A stretch of 64,000 nt of DNA from Thermovibrio sp. (GTDB lineage: Bacteria > Aquificota > Aquificia > Desulfurobacteriales > Desulfurobacteriaceae): assembly GCA_015490195.1 (NCBI GenBank), contig WFYG01000032.1, positions 1 to 64,000 on the forward strand, written 5' to 3'. The notes below the pieces were generated by a model. It was not told the origin of the DNA. It did not search any database and saw only the letters and a list, made by a program, of their open reading frames with translations. Positions 25,113-33,645 of the stretch are shown here, piece after piece (position 1 is the first letter of the stretch; each line of letters begins with the position of its first letter). The translations under genes and the position numbers were made by a program.

Positions 25113-27717
25113 TAACGAGCTCCTTGAGGGCTTTCAGCTGCTCCCCTCTGTCTTCTTTCGGGAGCTTTCCGTCTATTATTGCGTATTTTATCGTATTAAG
25201 ATACTCTTTAAAGCGAGGACCCGGCCTGAGGCCGAGACTTTTTAGGTCTTCACCGGAAACGAGAGGTTTAATAAACCTCCACTCTTTCATATAGTTAAGA
25301 ATTCTCCCTTCCTGTTCTGGAAGAACTGCCGCAAGGAGCAGAAGGAACTCGTCGTCTTTTTTCTCAAGGACTCTGTAAACCTCGCTAGGGAGCGAGGAGT
25401 TTAAAAGAGCTCCCACTGTACGGTGGAGCTCCTTCAGGTAACTTATGATCCTTCCGGCCTCTTTCTCTGGAAACGAGAGTTTTTTCAGGTACTCTTTCAC
25501 CCGGTTAAGAGGCTCTCGGTAAAAGAGAACTCCAAAGTAAACAAGGTGATAGTCTGTTTCATTGCCTGGGAAGGTCAGTTTATGCCAGTTAACCAGCTTT
25601 CTGACCCTCTCAAAGAGGTCTTTCTTCTGGCGGTTCCAGTGAAGACCGGGGAAGAGTTCTTTCAGGATTCCGTACCTGTCAAGTTTCAGAAGAACCCTTA
25701 AGGGGTTTTCTTCAAGCATTATCTGTTTAAGCTCGTGGTAAATCCTCTGACCCTCAACTGTTTTAAAGAGTTTCCTTTCAACGGCCATTTTGAGAAGCCT
25801 CTCTGTGTGGTGGCCAAGGTCAAACCGGTAGCGGGTGGCAAAACGGAGGGCTCTTAAAATTCTGGTTGGGTCTTCAACAAAAGAGAGAGAGTGGAGGACC
25901 CTGATTTTCCGGTCTTTCATATCTTTTAGGCCTCCAAAGAAGTCTATGAGACGGCCAAACTCAGAACTGTTTATCTTAACGGCCAATGTATTAATGGTGA
26001 AGTCTCTACGGAAGAGGTCTTTCTTAAGTGGAGCCATGTCAACTTCAGGGAAGGCGCCGGGAGCTCTGTAAACCTCTGTTCTGGCAGAGGCCATGTCTAT
26101 ACGGGTTCCGTCTGAAAAGATGACGGTTGCCGTTTTGAAACGGTCAAAGGTGTGAACTTTTGCCCCAAGCTCTTTAGCAACCTTCTTTGCAAAGAGGGTG
26201 GCGTCTCCCTCCACAACGATGTCTATGTCGTAGTTCCTTCTGCCAAGAACGAGGTCTCTTACAAAGCCGCCAACTATGTAGGCGTTAAGGTTCTCTCTAT
26301 CGGCAATCTCTCCAATTTTCTTTACCAGGTTGTAGAGGTTTTCGGGGAGAGCTCCCTTTAAAAGCTCAGAAACGTTCCTGAAGTGGGGAGAGGAAGAGAA
26401 GCGCTTCCTGTAAAAGCTCGTAATCTCTGAAAGCTCCTTCCGATAAACGTTTAACAGGAGGTCTGTTCTCGTTATCACTCCAACAGGTTTTCCGTTTTCA
26501 ACAACCGGAACAAAACTCTGGTGCCTCTCAACGATAATCTCTTCTACTTCGTTTAAGGGAGAATCTGGAGAGACGGTCAGGAAGTCCCTCTCCATAACTT
26601 CCGAAACCCTCTCCTTTTCAAGACCCATGTAGAGAGCTCTGTCAAGGAGAGCCCTGTTGACAACACCCACCAGACGGCCACTTTCGTCAACAACCGGAGC
26701 TGCGTTTATGCTGTTTCTCATAAGTATCAGCCTGGCAGAGGAGACGGTCTCTTCAGAAGAAACCGTTATGGGAGGAGACGTCATAACGTCTCTTGCTCTC
26801 TTTAAAGGCTCAATAACTTCTGTCAGAACCGACCTGAGCTCCTCAAGAACCTCAAAAACGGTTCTCCCTTTAACGGAAGCGGAAGCAGCTTCAGGGTGGC
26901 CACCACCTCCAAACCGCTCGGCAACCTTGGAGACGTTAACTTTTGAGCTCTGAGAACGTCCTATCAGAAATGTTGTTCCCTGTATCTCAACAACTCCAAA
27001 GAGCGCCGGAAGGCCGGTTATCTCAAGGAGTCTGCTGATGAGGTGGGAAACTTCTCCCACGTAAGTATCAAACCGACCGTAGGTTACGCCAACAAGGTTT
27101 CCGTTAACCTCAAGGGGTTTCAAGTTGTCCTTAAAAACCTTCAGTATGTCAATCTCTCTGTCGGTTAACCCGGCAGGAAGGTAACGGCGGACGAAAGAGA
27201 GGCTGGCTCCCACTCCCATAAGGTAGGCAGCAGCGAGGAAGTCTAAAGGGGTTGTTGAAGGGTAAGTAAACGAACCTGTATCCGTATAGATGCCGAGAAG
27301 GAGAACGGAAGCTTCGTAGGGAGAAGGGACTACTCCCTTTCCTTTAAGCAGGAGAGAGACTATTGCCGAAGTTGAACCTGCCTCTTTGTAGTGGACTTCT
27401 GCAGGTAGGTCAAACTCCCGGGAGTGGTGGTCAAAGACAACGATTTCTGTCTTCTCTGTAACTCTGGAGCGAACGGTTTCAGGTATCCTCTCAAGGGAAT
27501 CGGTATCTGCAACAATGAGTTTGTCTATCTGACCGGAAAAAGAACTTTCCTCGGTGTACTCTAAAACGTCGGGGTTCTCTTTCAGGAGACGGACAACGTC
27601 TGAGCCTTTTGTATCGGGAAGAACCACTTCGGCGTCGGGGTAGAGCTTTTTCAGACCGACAACTGCTCCAAGGGCGTCTAAGTCCATATTTCTGTGGGTT
27701 GTTATGACTGTTTTCAT
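25093..27717 (-). CDS. DHH-CBS-tRNA nucleotidyltransferase fusion (A-adding/CCA enzyme type)
   Basis: An 874-residue three-part protein. The N-terminal DHH/DHHA1 phosphoesterase (about 1-300) has HRNMDLDALGA, VFDHHSREFD and RFGGGGHPEAAS. Two CBS domains follow (about 305-430). The class II poly(A) polymerase/CCA-adding head (about 475-610) has YIVGGFVRDLVLGRRNYDID and the DFTINTLAV motif, followed by a helical RNA-binding tail. This architecture is known in Aquifex and Deinococcus relatives, where the tRNA 3' end may be built by separate CC- and A-adding enzymes; which activity this copy has is not visible here. It is the first gene of the gsp/pil operon and is divergent from folP. Confidence 0.9.
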   Translation of the reverse strand: MKTVITTHRNMDLDALGAVVGLKKLYPDAEVVLPDTKGSDVVRLLKENPDVLEYTEESSFSGQIDKLIVADTDSLERIPETVRSRVTEKTEIVVFDHHSREFDLPAEVHYKEAGSTSAIVSLLLKGKGVVPSPYEASVLLLGIYTDTGSFTYPSTTPLDFLAAAYLMGVGASLSFVRRYLPAGLTDREIDILKVFKDNLKPLEVNGNLVGVTYGRFDTYVGEVSHLISRLLEITGLPALFGVVEIQGTTFLIGRSQSSKVNVSKVAERFGGGGHPEAASASVKGRTVFEVLEELRSVLTEVIEPLKRARDVMTSPPITVSSEETVSSARLILMRNSINAAPVVDESGRLVGVVNRALLDRALYMGLEKERVSEVMERDFLTVSPDSPLNEVEEIIVERHQSFVPVVENGKPVGVITRTDLLLNVYRKELSEITSFYRKRFSSSPHFRNVSELLKGALPENLYNLVKKIGEIADRENLNAYIVGGFVRDLVLGRRNYDIDIVVEGDATLFAKKVAKELGAKVHTFDRFKTATVIFSDGTRIDMASARTEVYRAPGAFPEVDMAPLKKDLFRRDFTINTLAVKINSSEFGRLIDFFGGLKDMKDRKIRVLHSLSFVEDPTRILRALRFATRYRFDLGHHTERLLKMAVERKLFKTVEGQRIYHELKQIMLEENPLRVLLKLDRYGILKELFPGLHWNRQKKDLFERVRKLVNWHKLTFPGNETDYHLVYFGVLFYREPLNRVKEYLKKLSFPEKEAGRIISYLKELHRTVGALLNSSLPSEVYRVLEKKDDEFLLLLAAVLPEQEGRILNYMKEWRFIKPLVSGEDLKSLGLRPGPRFKEYLNTIKYAIIDGKLPKEDRGEQLKALKELVNAAETS

Positions 27718-27731
27718 AGGACTCCCGAAAG

Positions 27732-27755
27732 TATAATTTCTGACACTATTAGTGT
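27732..27755. promoter_or_regulatory. Divergent promoter with 13-base palindrome between CCA enzyme and folP
   Basis: The 53-base spacer has TATAAT on the plus strand (27732-27737), overlapping TATACT on the minus strand (27730-27735), so both directions have good -10 boxes. Next to them lies a perfect palindrome ACACTA-T-TAGTGT (27743-27755), well placed to act as an operator on one or both genes. No good -35 box is seen in either direction. Confidence 0.4.
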
Positions 27756-27770
27756 ATCCGGAGATAAAAA

Positions 27771-28979
27771 GTGAAGGTAAGGTTAAAAGAGATTAAAAAC
27801 AAGAGGGAGCTCTCACTCTACCTAAAAAGGTTAGGAAATACACCGCAGGGGATAAAAATACTGAGCCAGAAGGGGAAAACCTATCTCTTTGAGATAGAGG
27901 GAATAGACACGAGGGGGGCAAACATACTGAAGCAGGATGCAATATCTGTTGGGGGAGACTGTGCCGTTCCAAGGAGTGTGTCGGCCTTCAAGCCGGGGAA
28001 GTGGACGGTTCTCCTGATGGTAAATGAGAGGGAGCTGAAGAGGCTTACAGAGAAGCTGAAAGCCCAACCCTACGGTCTGAAACAGGTAGGGGAGGAGTTA
28101 ATGAAAGCATTTGAAAACTATCAGAAAGAGGAGTTTTCCATAGCTTACAGGGAAAGGGAGCTCCCCCTTAAAAAACCTGTAGTTATGGGAATCCTGAACG
28201 TTACGCCGGACTCCTTTTCAGACGGCGGGAAGTTTAACAGGGTTGATGCGGCAGTTAGGCGGTGTGAGGAGATGTTAAACGAAGGGGCAAAGATTATTGA
28301 TATTGGAGGAGAATCCACCCGCCCAGGTTCAGAACCGGTTCCCGTAGAGGAGGAGCTGAGAAGAGTTATCCCCATAATTGAAGAGATAAGAAAACAGTTA
28401 GGGAACGATTTTTTTATCTCTGCTGATACATACAAGAGCAGGGTTGCAGAAGAAGCTTTAAAGGCAGGAGCGGACATAATTAACGACATAAGCGGCTTCA
28501 GGTTTGACGGGAGAATGGCAGAGGTTGTTGCACAGTTTAAGTGCCCCGCCGTTGTGATGCACATAAAGGGAACACCGAAAAACATGCAGGAAAACCCATA
28601 CTACGAAGACGTAATGGGCGAGATACTGAACTACTTCCAGGAAGTATTTAAAAGGGCTGAAGAGAAGGGAGTTGAAAGAGAACAGCTGATAGTTGACCCG
28701 GGAATAGGTTTCGGGAAAAGGCTCGTTGATAACCTTTGCATTTTAAAGAACTTAAGGGAGCTGAAGATTTTAGGAAGACCGATTCTGATTGGAGCTTCAA
28801 GGAAGAGCTTTATAGGGAAGATTACAGGGGTTGAAGTTCCAGAAAAGAGGCTCGCAGGGAGCATATCGGCCGCCGTTGTTGGGGTTATGAACGGAGCAAG
28901 TATTGTCAGAGTCCACGACGTGAAGGAGACCGTTGAGGCTTTGGAGCTCCTTTCCGCCGTTGAGGAGGTAGAGTGTTAG
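27771..28979 (+). CDS. folP: Dihydropteroate synthase (FolP) with long N-terminal extension
   Basis: Folate pathway enzyme joining p-aminobenzoate to dihydropterin diphosphate. The DHPS barrel occupies about residues 135-402 with VVMGILNVTPDSFSDGG, IIDIGGESTRPGSEPVP, DIINDISGFRFD and PILIGASRKSFIGKITG. About 135 residues precede it (REIKNKRELSLYLKRLG and onward), an extension seen in several deep-branching and archaeal-like DHPS forms, role unknown to me. Start GTG 27771 follows CGGAGA. Its stop overlaps the cdaA start. Confidence 0.95.
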   Translation: MKVRLKEIKNKRELSLYLKRLGNTPQGIKILSQKGKTYLFEIEGIDTRGANILKQDAISVGGDCAVPRSVSAFKPGKWTVLLMVNERELKRLTEKLKAQPYGLKQVGEELMKAFENYQKEEFSIAYRERELPLKKPVVMGILNVTPDSFSDGGKFNRVDAAVRRCEEMLNEGAKIIDIGGESTRPGSEPVPVEEELRRVIPIIEEIRKQLGNDFFISADTYKSRVAEEALKAGADIINDISGFRFDGRMAEVVAQFKCPAVVMHIKGTPKNMQENPYYEDVMGEILNYFQEVFKRAEEKGVEREQLIVDPGIGFGKRLVDNLCILKNLRELKILGRPILIGASRKSFIGKITGVEVPEKRLAGSISAAVVGVMNGASIVRVHDVKETVEALELLSAVEEVEC

Positions 28980-29785
28980 AGTTCCTGCCAAACATAAGCC
29001 TGTGGGATGTTATAGACATCCTAACAGTAGCGGCAATAATCTACTGGATACTCAAGTACCTTTCTCAAACAAGGGCAGTTCAGGTTCTCTTAGGACTTCT
29101 GCTCTTTCTGATACTTGGAGTTGTGGCCAAAGCTCTCCATCTATATACTCTCTCTTTCTTGTTTAACAGCCTCATAACGGTAGGAACTTTCGGGCTGATA
29201 GTTATATTCCAGCCGGAAATCAGGAGAATGCTGGCACGGCTGGGAGAGCAGAAGTTCGGAATATTTACTTCTGAAGAGGAGGCAGAACGGGTAATAGAGG
29301 AGATAGTGAGGGCAGCTGCCGTGATGTCTGAAGACAGAATAGGAGCCCTCATCGTGATAGAAAGAGAAATAGACCTTGACAACTACACAGAAGCAGGAAC
29401 AGTAGTTGACGGAAAGGTGAGCAAGGAGCTCCTCATAACGATCTTCTGGCCGGGAACCCCGCTCCACGACGGGGCAACTATAATAAGGAAAAACAGAGTC
29501 TATAAAGCAGGTGTCTTCCTCCCCCTATCTCTAAACCAGAACCTTCCTCAGACCGTAGGAACCAGACACAGAGCGGCAATAGGAATAACCGAAGAGACTG
29601 ACGCTGTAGCTGTTGTGGTTTCAGAGGAGACCGGAGCGGTTTCTGTCTCCTATTCGGGAAGGCTGATAAAAAACCTTGACCCTCAAAAGCTGAAAAAGGT
29701 TCTAAAAGGACTCCTGATTAAAACTCCCGAAAAGAAGGGAAAGTTTTCTCTTCTCAAGAGGAAGAGAGATGAAGAATGTGTATAA
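28973..29785 (+). CDS. cdaA: Membrane diadenylate cyclase CdaA
   Basis: Synthesises cyclic di-AMP from two ATP. The 270-residue protein has N-terminal TM helices (about 10-90; VIDILTVAAIIYWILKYL, VLLGLLLFLILGVVA, SLITVGTFGLIVIF) and a DAC domain with the catalytic signatures PLHDGATII and GTRHRAAIG. Both DGA and RHR motifs are intact, so it should be active. GTG at 28973 overlaps the folP stop. It is followed by cdaR and glmM, the conserved order of c-di-AMP loci in Firmicutes. Confidence 0.95.
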   Translation: MLEFLPNISLWDVIDILTVAAIIYWILKYLSQTRAVQVLLGLLLFLILGVVAKALHLYTLSFLFNSLITVGTFGLIVIFQPEIRRMLARLGEQKFGIFTSEEEAERVIEEIVRAAAVMSEDRIGALIVIEREIDLDNYTEAGTVVDGKVSKELLITIFWPGTPLHDGATIIRKNRVYKAGVFLPLSLNQNLPQTVGTRHRAAIGITEETDAVAVVVSEETGAVSVSYSGRLIKNLDPQKLKKVLKGLLIKTPEKKGKFSLLKRKRDEECV

Positions 29786-30470
29786 ACTGATTATAGACAA
29801 CATTCACTACAAACTACTGGCACTGGTATTTGCCGTTCTTCTATGGTTTCTGGCAACAAATAAGGAGACAACAGAAGCGGTAATAACCATAAACTATGTA
29901 CCTGTAAGTCCTGGAGATTACCAGGTGGTTGACTACACACCTAAGAAGTTAAGGATAAAGGTTGAAGGTTACAGAAGAGAGATAATCCAGCTAAAAGAAG
30001 AGGGAAAAGTTAGAATTATTCTTCCCCCAGCTCCTGCTGAAGAAAACGGTTGGTTTACATTCAAAATAAAGAAAGAGATGGTTAAACTTCCTTTTACAAC
30101 TCTTAAGCTTAAAAGCGTTGAACCAAAAAGAATAAAGGTAAAGCTGGAAAAGCTGATTAGAAAAGCTGTTCCGGTAAAAGCAGAACTGATAGGGCTGAAG
30201 AAAGGAGTTTCCGTAAAAGTTATTCCAAATTACGCTGTTGTCTCCCTTCCGGAGGAGCTGTCAGGTGCGGTGATTTCCGTAAAAACGGAGAGCATTGACG
30301 TTTCAGACGTTAAAATCCCGGCCGTTTTAGAGGCAAAACTCAGATCTAACTATAGGGTAGAACCTAACAGAGTAGAAATCACCTTGGAGGCAGGAAATGA
30401 AGGTAAAGAGAAAACTGTTCGGAACAGATGGAATCAGAGGAGTGGCAAACAGGTATCCACTAACCCCTGA
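29769..30470 (+). CDS. cdaR: YbbR-family c-di-AMP cyclase regulator CdaR
   Basis: A 233-residue protein with one N-terminal TM helix (YKLLALVFAVLLWFLATNKE, about 14-33) and two YbbR repeats outside the membrane (about 35-115 and 120-200). CdaR binds and modulates CdaA in studied bacteria. It overlaps cdaA by 17 bases. At the other end the frame runs 74 bases into glmM, adding a polar tail (about 24 residues) that no YbbR domain needs. Confidence 0.9.
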   Translation: MKNVYKLIIDNIHYKLLALVFAVLLWFLATNKETTEAVITINYVPVSPGDYQVVDYTPKKLRIKVEGYRREIIQLKEEGKVRIILPPAPAEENGWFTFKIKKEMVKLPFTTLKLKSVEPKRIKVKLEKLIRKAVPVKAELIGLKKGVSVKVIPNYAVVSLPEELSGAVISVKTESIDVSDVKIPAVLEAKLRSNYRVEPNRVEITLEAGNEGKEKTVRNRWNQRSGKQVSTNP

Positions 30471-31743
30471 GATGGTTCAGAAAATAGGGCTTGCATACGG
30501 AACTTACCTGAACGCAAAGTTCCCGGAAAAAAAACATACAGTTATTGTAGGAAAAGATACAAGGCTCTCATCAGACATGATTAAGTCTGCTTTTATAAGC
30601 GGTTTAACGGCCACAGGAGTTGACGTTATTGACGTGGGAGTTGTTCCAACCCCTGCAATTTCATTCTTTGTTGACAAGGGAGACTTCTCTGGTGGAGTGA
30701 TGGTTTCGGCATCGCACAACCCGTACGAGTATAACGGTTTAAAGTTTTTCAACCAGGAGGGAGAAAAGTTCTCTGAGGCTGAAGAAGGAGGGCTGGAGTT
30801 GGTGATCTTCAACAAGTACGAGCTCCCAAGGGCAAACTCTAACGAGATAGGAAGGGTTTTTGACGGTTACAACCTGATTGAGATGTACAAGAAACATCTT
30901 GAGTCTACCGGAAGGTATTTAGCAGGGTTGAAAATTGGAATAGACTGTGCCAACGGAGCAACGTTCCAGATAGCTCCAGACGTTTTCAACGCCCTTGGGG
31001 CAAAAGTATTTACTTTTAACGCAGAGCCAGACGGGAAGAACATAAACGAAAGATGCGGAGCTCTCCATCCGGAGTTTATAGCCCAGAAGGTGAGGGAGCT
31101 CCACCTCCACATGGGATTCGCCTACGACGGAGACGGGGACAGATGTATAGCCGTAGATGAAGAGGGAAACGTAATAGACGGAGACAAACTGATTGCCATT
31201 CTGGCAGCACACTTCAGCGACAGGTCAAAAGAGGTTGTTGCAACAGTTATGAGTAACTTAGGGCTTGAGAAGTTTCTTAAAGGTATGGGAATGAATCTAC
31301 ACAGAACTCCCGTTGGAGACAGGTACGTAGCAGAGAAGATGAGGGAGGTAGGGGCAGTAGTTGGAGGTGAGCAGTCTGGCCACATAATAGTGAGGGAGTT
31401 TGGGAAGACCGGAGACGGGATACTGACCTCTGTTCTCATAGCTTCAATTGTAAAGTCTTTGAAAAAGCCGATGAGTGAAATTTTCAAAGGGATAGAAACA
31501 TTCCCGCAAAAGCTTGAGAACGTCAGAGTTAAAGAGAAACCGCCTCTTGAGAGTTTAGAGAATCTTCAGAGGACGAAAAAAGAGGTTGAGAGGGAGCTCT
31601 CTGGCAGAGGAAGAATAGTTATCAGGTATTCGGGAACAGAGCCCTTACTGAGGATAATGGTTGAGGCTGAATCTGAAGAGTTGATAGACAGAGTTATTGG
31701 GAAGATACTTCAGGCCGTTAGAGAGGATAGAATAGTGGAATAA
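30397..31743 (+). CDS. glmM: Phosphoglucosamine mutase GlmM
   Basis: Interconverts glucosamine 6- and 1-phosphate for UDP-GlcNAc. The 448-residue protein begins RKLFGTDGIRGVANRYPLTP, has the phosphoserine loop VMVSASHNPYEYNG (Ser about 102), the metal loop AYDGDGDRCIAVD, the sugar loop VGGEQSGHIIV and the C-terminal RYSGTEPLLRIM. The ATG follows GGAGGCAGGAA inside the 3' part of cdaR. GlmM is bound and inhibited by CdaA in Firmicutes, so co-expression is meaningful. glmS lies elsewhere in this window (60583-62412). Confidence 0.97.
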   Translation: MKVKRKLFGTDGIRGVANRYPLTPEMVQKIGLAYGTYLNAKFPEKKHTVIVGKDTRLSSDMIKSAFISGLTATGVDVIDVGVVPTPAISFFVDKGDFSGGVMVSASHNPYEYNGLKFFNQEGEKFSEAEEGGLELVIFNKYELPRANSNEIGRVFDGYNLIEMYKKHLESTGRYLAGLKIGIDCANGATFQIAPDVFNALGAKVFTFNAEPDGKNINERCGALHPEFIAQKVRELHLHMGFAYDGDGDRCIAVDEEGNVIDGDKLIAILAAHFSDRSKEVVATVMSNLGLEKFLKGMGMNLHRTPVGDRYVAEKMREVGAVVGGEQSGHIIVREFGKTGDGILTSVLIASIVKSLKKPMSEIFKGIETFPQKLENVRVKEKPPLESLENLQRTKKEVERELSGRGRIVIRYSGTEPLLRIMVEAESEELIDRVIGKILQAVREDRIVE

Positions 31744-31761
31744 AACAAAAGGAGGATAAAG

Positions 31762-33642
31762 ATGAAGCAGCTTCTAACCGCCATTTTGACTGTTCTGTTC
31801 CTTATTACACCCACTCTAGCTAAAGAGAAGAACTACGGGGCTGTAATTCTATATGACAGGTGCTCTGTTAAGTTCTTCCCAGATGGAAGGAAAATCTGGA
31901 AGGAAGAGAAGGCAGTAAAGATAACTGGAAAAAGGGGAATTCAGGACTTTGGAGAGATAGTTATTCCCTTTTCAACGGAACACCAGAAGTTAAAGATTCT
32001 CTACGCCTACACAATAACTCCAGATGGAAAGATCCTAAAACCCGGGAAAAGGGCAATAAATACCGTTTACCCGCCGTTTGTTTCAGAGGCCCCAATCTAC
32101 TCAGACCTTAAGTACAGAACAATTTCAATGCCGGGGGTGAGGGTAGGTTCTGTAATCAAATACGCTTACGTGTTGAAAACGGTTAAACCCTACATGAAAA
32201 ACCAGTTCTGGGAAACAAACTATCTGCAGGACGAGTATCCGATTAAGGAGGCCTCCTTTAAGGCGCTAATACCTGAAGGGAAGTACTTTAAATACAAAAC
32301 CTATAACATGAGTGAGAAGGAGTCTGAGCCGTTAGAAAGAAGAGTCGGGAAGTTTGTGGAGCTTTCCTGGATGGTGAAAGACGTTCCGCCGATAGTTAAG
32401 GAGCCGAACATGCCTCCCATGGAGGAGGTTTCAAAGAGAGTTGCAATAACCTCTCTAAAGAGCTGGCAGGAAGTTGCAAAGTGGTATTCAGACCTTGCTA
32501 AAGAGGCCGTTAAGCCAGACAAGTTTGTAAGAGAAATCACCCTAAAAGTTGTTAAAGGCAAAAAGACAGAGGAAGAAAAAATAAGGGCTATCTATAACTT
32601 CGTTGCACAGAACATAAGATACGTTGGAATGGAATTTGGAATAAACGGATATAAACCCCACAGGGCTTCGGAAATTCTCAGAAACAGGTATGGAGACTGC
32701 AAAGACCACGCAACACTGTTGATTGCTATGTTGAAAGTTATAGGCGTTAAGGGATATCCGGTTCTCATTCCGACCCTCAGTAGGCCAAACATGGATCCCG
32801 AAATGCCGATGCCTACGGCCTTTAACCACGAGATAGCGGCAATAAAGTGGAAAGGTAAGTGGTTCTTTATGGACACAACCTCCGACTTTGTTCCCTTTGG
32901 TTATCTGCCTCCAAGCGACCAGGGAAGAAGAGTTCTGATTGTTGACGTTGAGAAGGAGAGAGGGACAGTTGGCAAAACGCCTGTATTTCCTCCAGATGCT
33001 AACGTTGAAGGATTCAGCGGTAAGTTCACTCTTAAGCCGTTTGGAAGCTTAGAAGGTAAGTTTAAGTTTGACTACACAGGAATTTACGGAGTTATAGAGA
33101 GGGCAAGGCTTACGGGAGCTCCCTCCGAACAGATAAAAAGACACGTTGAGGAGCTAGCCGCAAAAGTCTCCCCCGGGTTTGACGTTGAAAGGTATGAGAT
33201 TTCAAACTACAGGAACTTAAACGAGAAAGACGTATGGGTGAAGATTGAGGGAGAGGACAGAAACTACGGGACAATAACTTCCCACTACCTACTTGCAAAG
33301 TTTCCAACTCCAGACTATAGCAGACTCGTCAGTTTAGTTGCGGCAAAGAGCAGGAAGTATCCATACGTTGTTGGCTATAAGATGGAAAAGGTTTCAGATG
33401 TAAAGCTGGAGCTCCCCAAAGGTTATGTCCTATATCTGAAGCCTGAAAACTACAGTTTCAAAAACAGAGTTGGTAGCTTCTCAATAAAGTGGGAAGTTAA
33501 GGGAAGGGAGCTCCACTTCCACTCACAGATGGTTCTCAACAAGAGCGTAATTCCCGTTAACGAGTATCAGGATTTAAGGGAGCTCTTCAACACAATAGTT
33601 AAAACACTGAGAAACCAGATAGTTGTACTGAAAAAGGAGTAA
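31762..33642 (+). CDS. Secreted DUF3857/transglutaminase-like protein
   Basis: A 626-residue exported protein: signal peptide (KQLLTAILTVLFLITPTLA), an N-terminal DUF3857 domain (about 30-230), then a transglutaminase-core domain with the triad Cys in NRYGDCKDHATLLIAML (about 313), His in AFNHEIAAI and Asp in FMDTTSDF. A C-terminal beta-rich region follows. Such proteins may act as proteases or peptidoglycan- or protein-crosslinking enzymes; the substrate is not known. AAAGGAGG precedes the ATG. It lies 18 bases after glmM, which hints at an envelope role. Confidence 0.87.
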   Translation: MKQLLTAILTVLFLITPTLAKEKNYGAVILYDRCSVKFFPDGRKIWKEEKAVKITGKRGIQDFGEIVIPFSTEHQKLKILYAYTITPDGKILKPGKRAINTVYPPFVSEAPIYSDLKYRTISMPGVRVGSVIKYAYVLKTVKPYMKNQFWETNYLQDEYPIKEASFKALIPEGKYFKYKTYNMSEKESEPLERRVGKFVELSWMVKDVPPIVKEPNMPPMEEVSKRVAITSLKSWQEVAKWYSDLAKEAVKPDKFVREITLKVVKGKKTEEEKIRAIYNFVAQNIRYVGMEFGINGYKPHRASEILRNRYGDCKDHATLLIAMLKVIGVKGYPVLIPTLSRPNMDPEMPMPTAFNHEIAAIKWKGKWFFMDTTSDFVPFGYLPPSDQGRRVLIVDVEKERGTVGKTPVFPPDANVEGFSGKFTLKPFGSLEGKFKFDYTGIYGVIERARLTGAPSEQIKRHVEELAAKVSPGFDVERYEISNYRNLNEKDVWVKIEGEDRNYGTITSHYLLAKFPTPDYSRLVSLVAAKSRKYPYVVGYKMEKVSDVKLELPKGYVLYLKPENYSFKNRVGSFSIKWEVKGRELHFHSQMVLNKSVIPVNEYQDLRELFNTIVKTLRNQIVVLKKE

Positions 33643-33645
33643 TAA

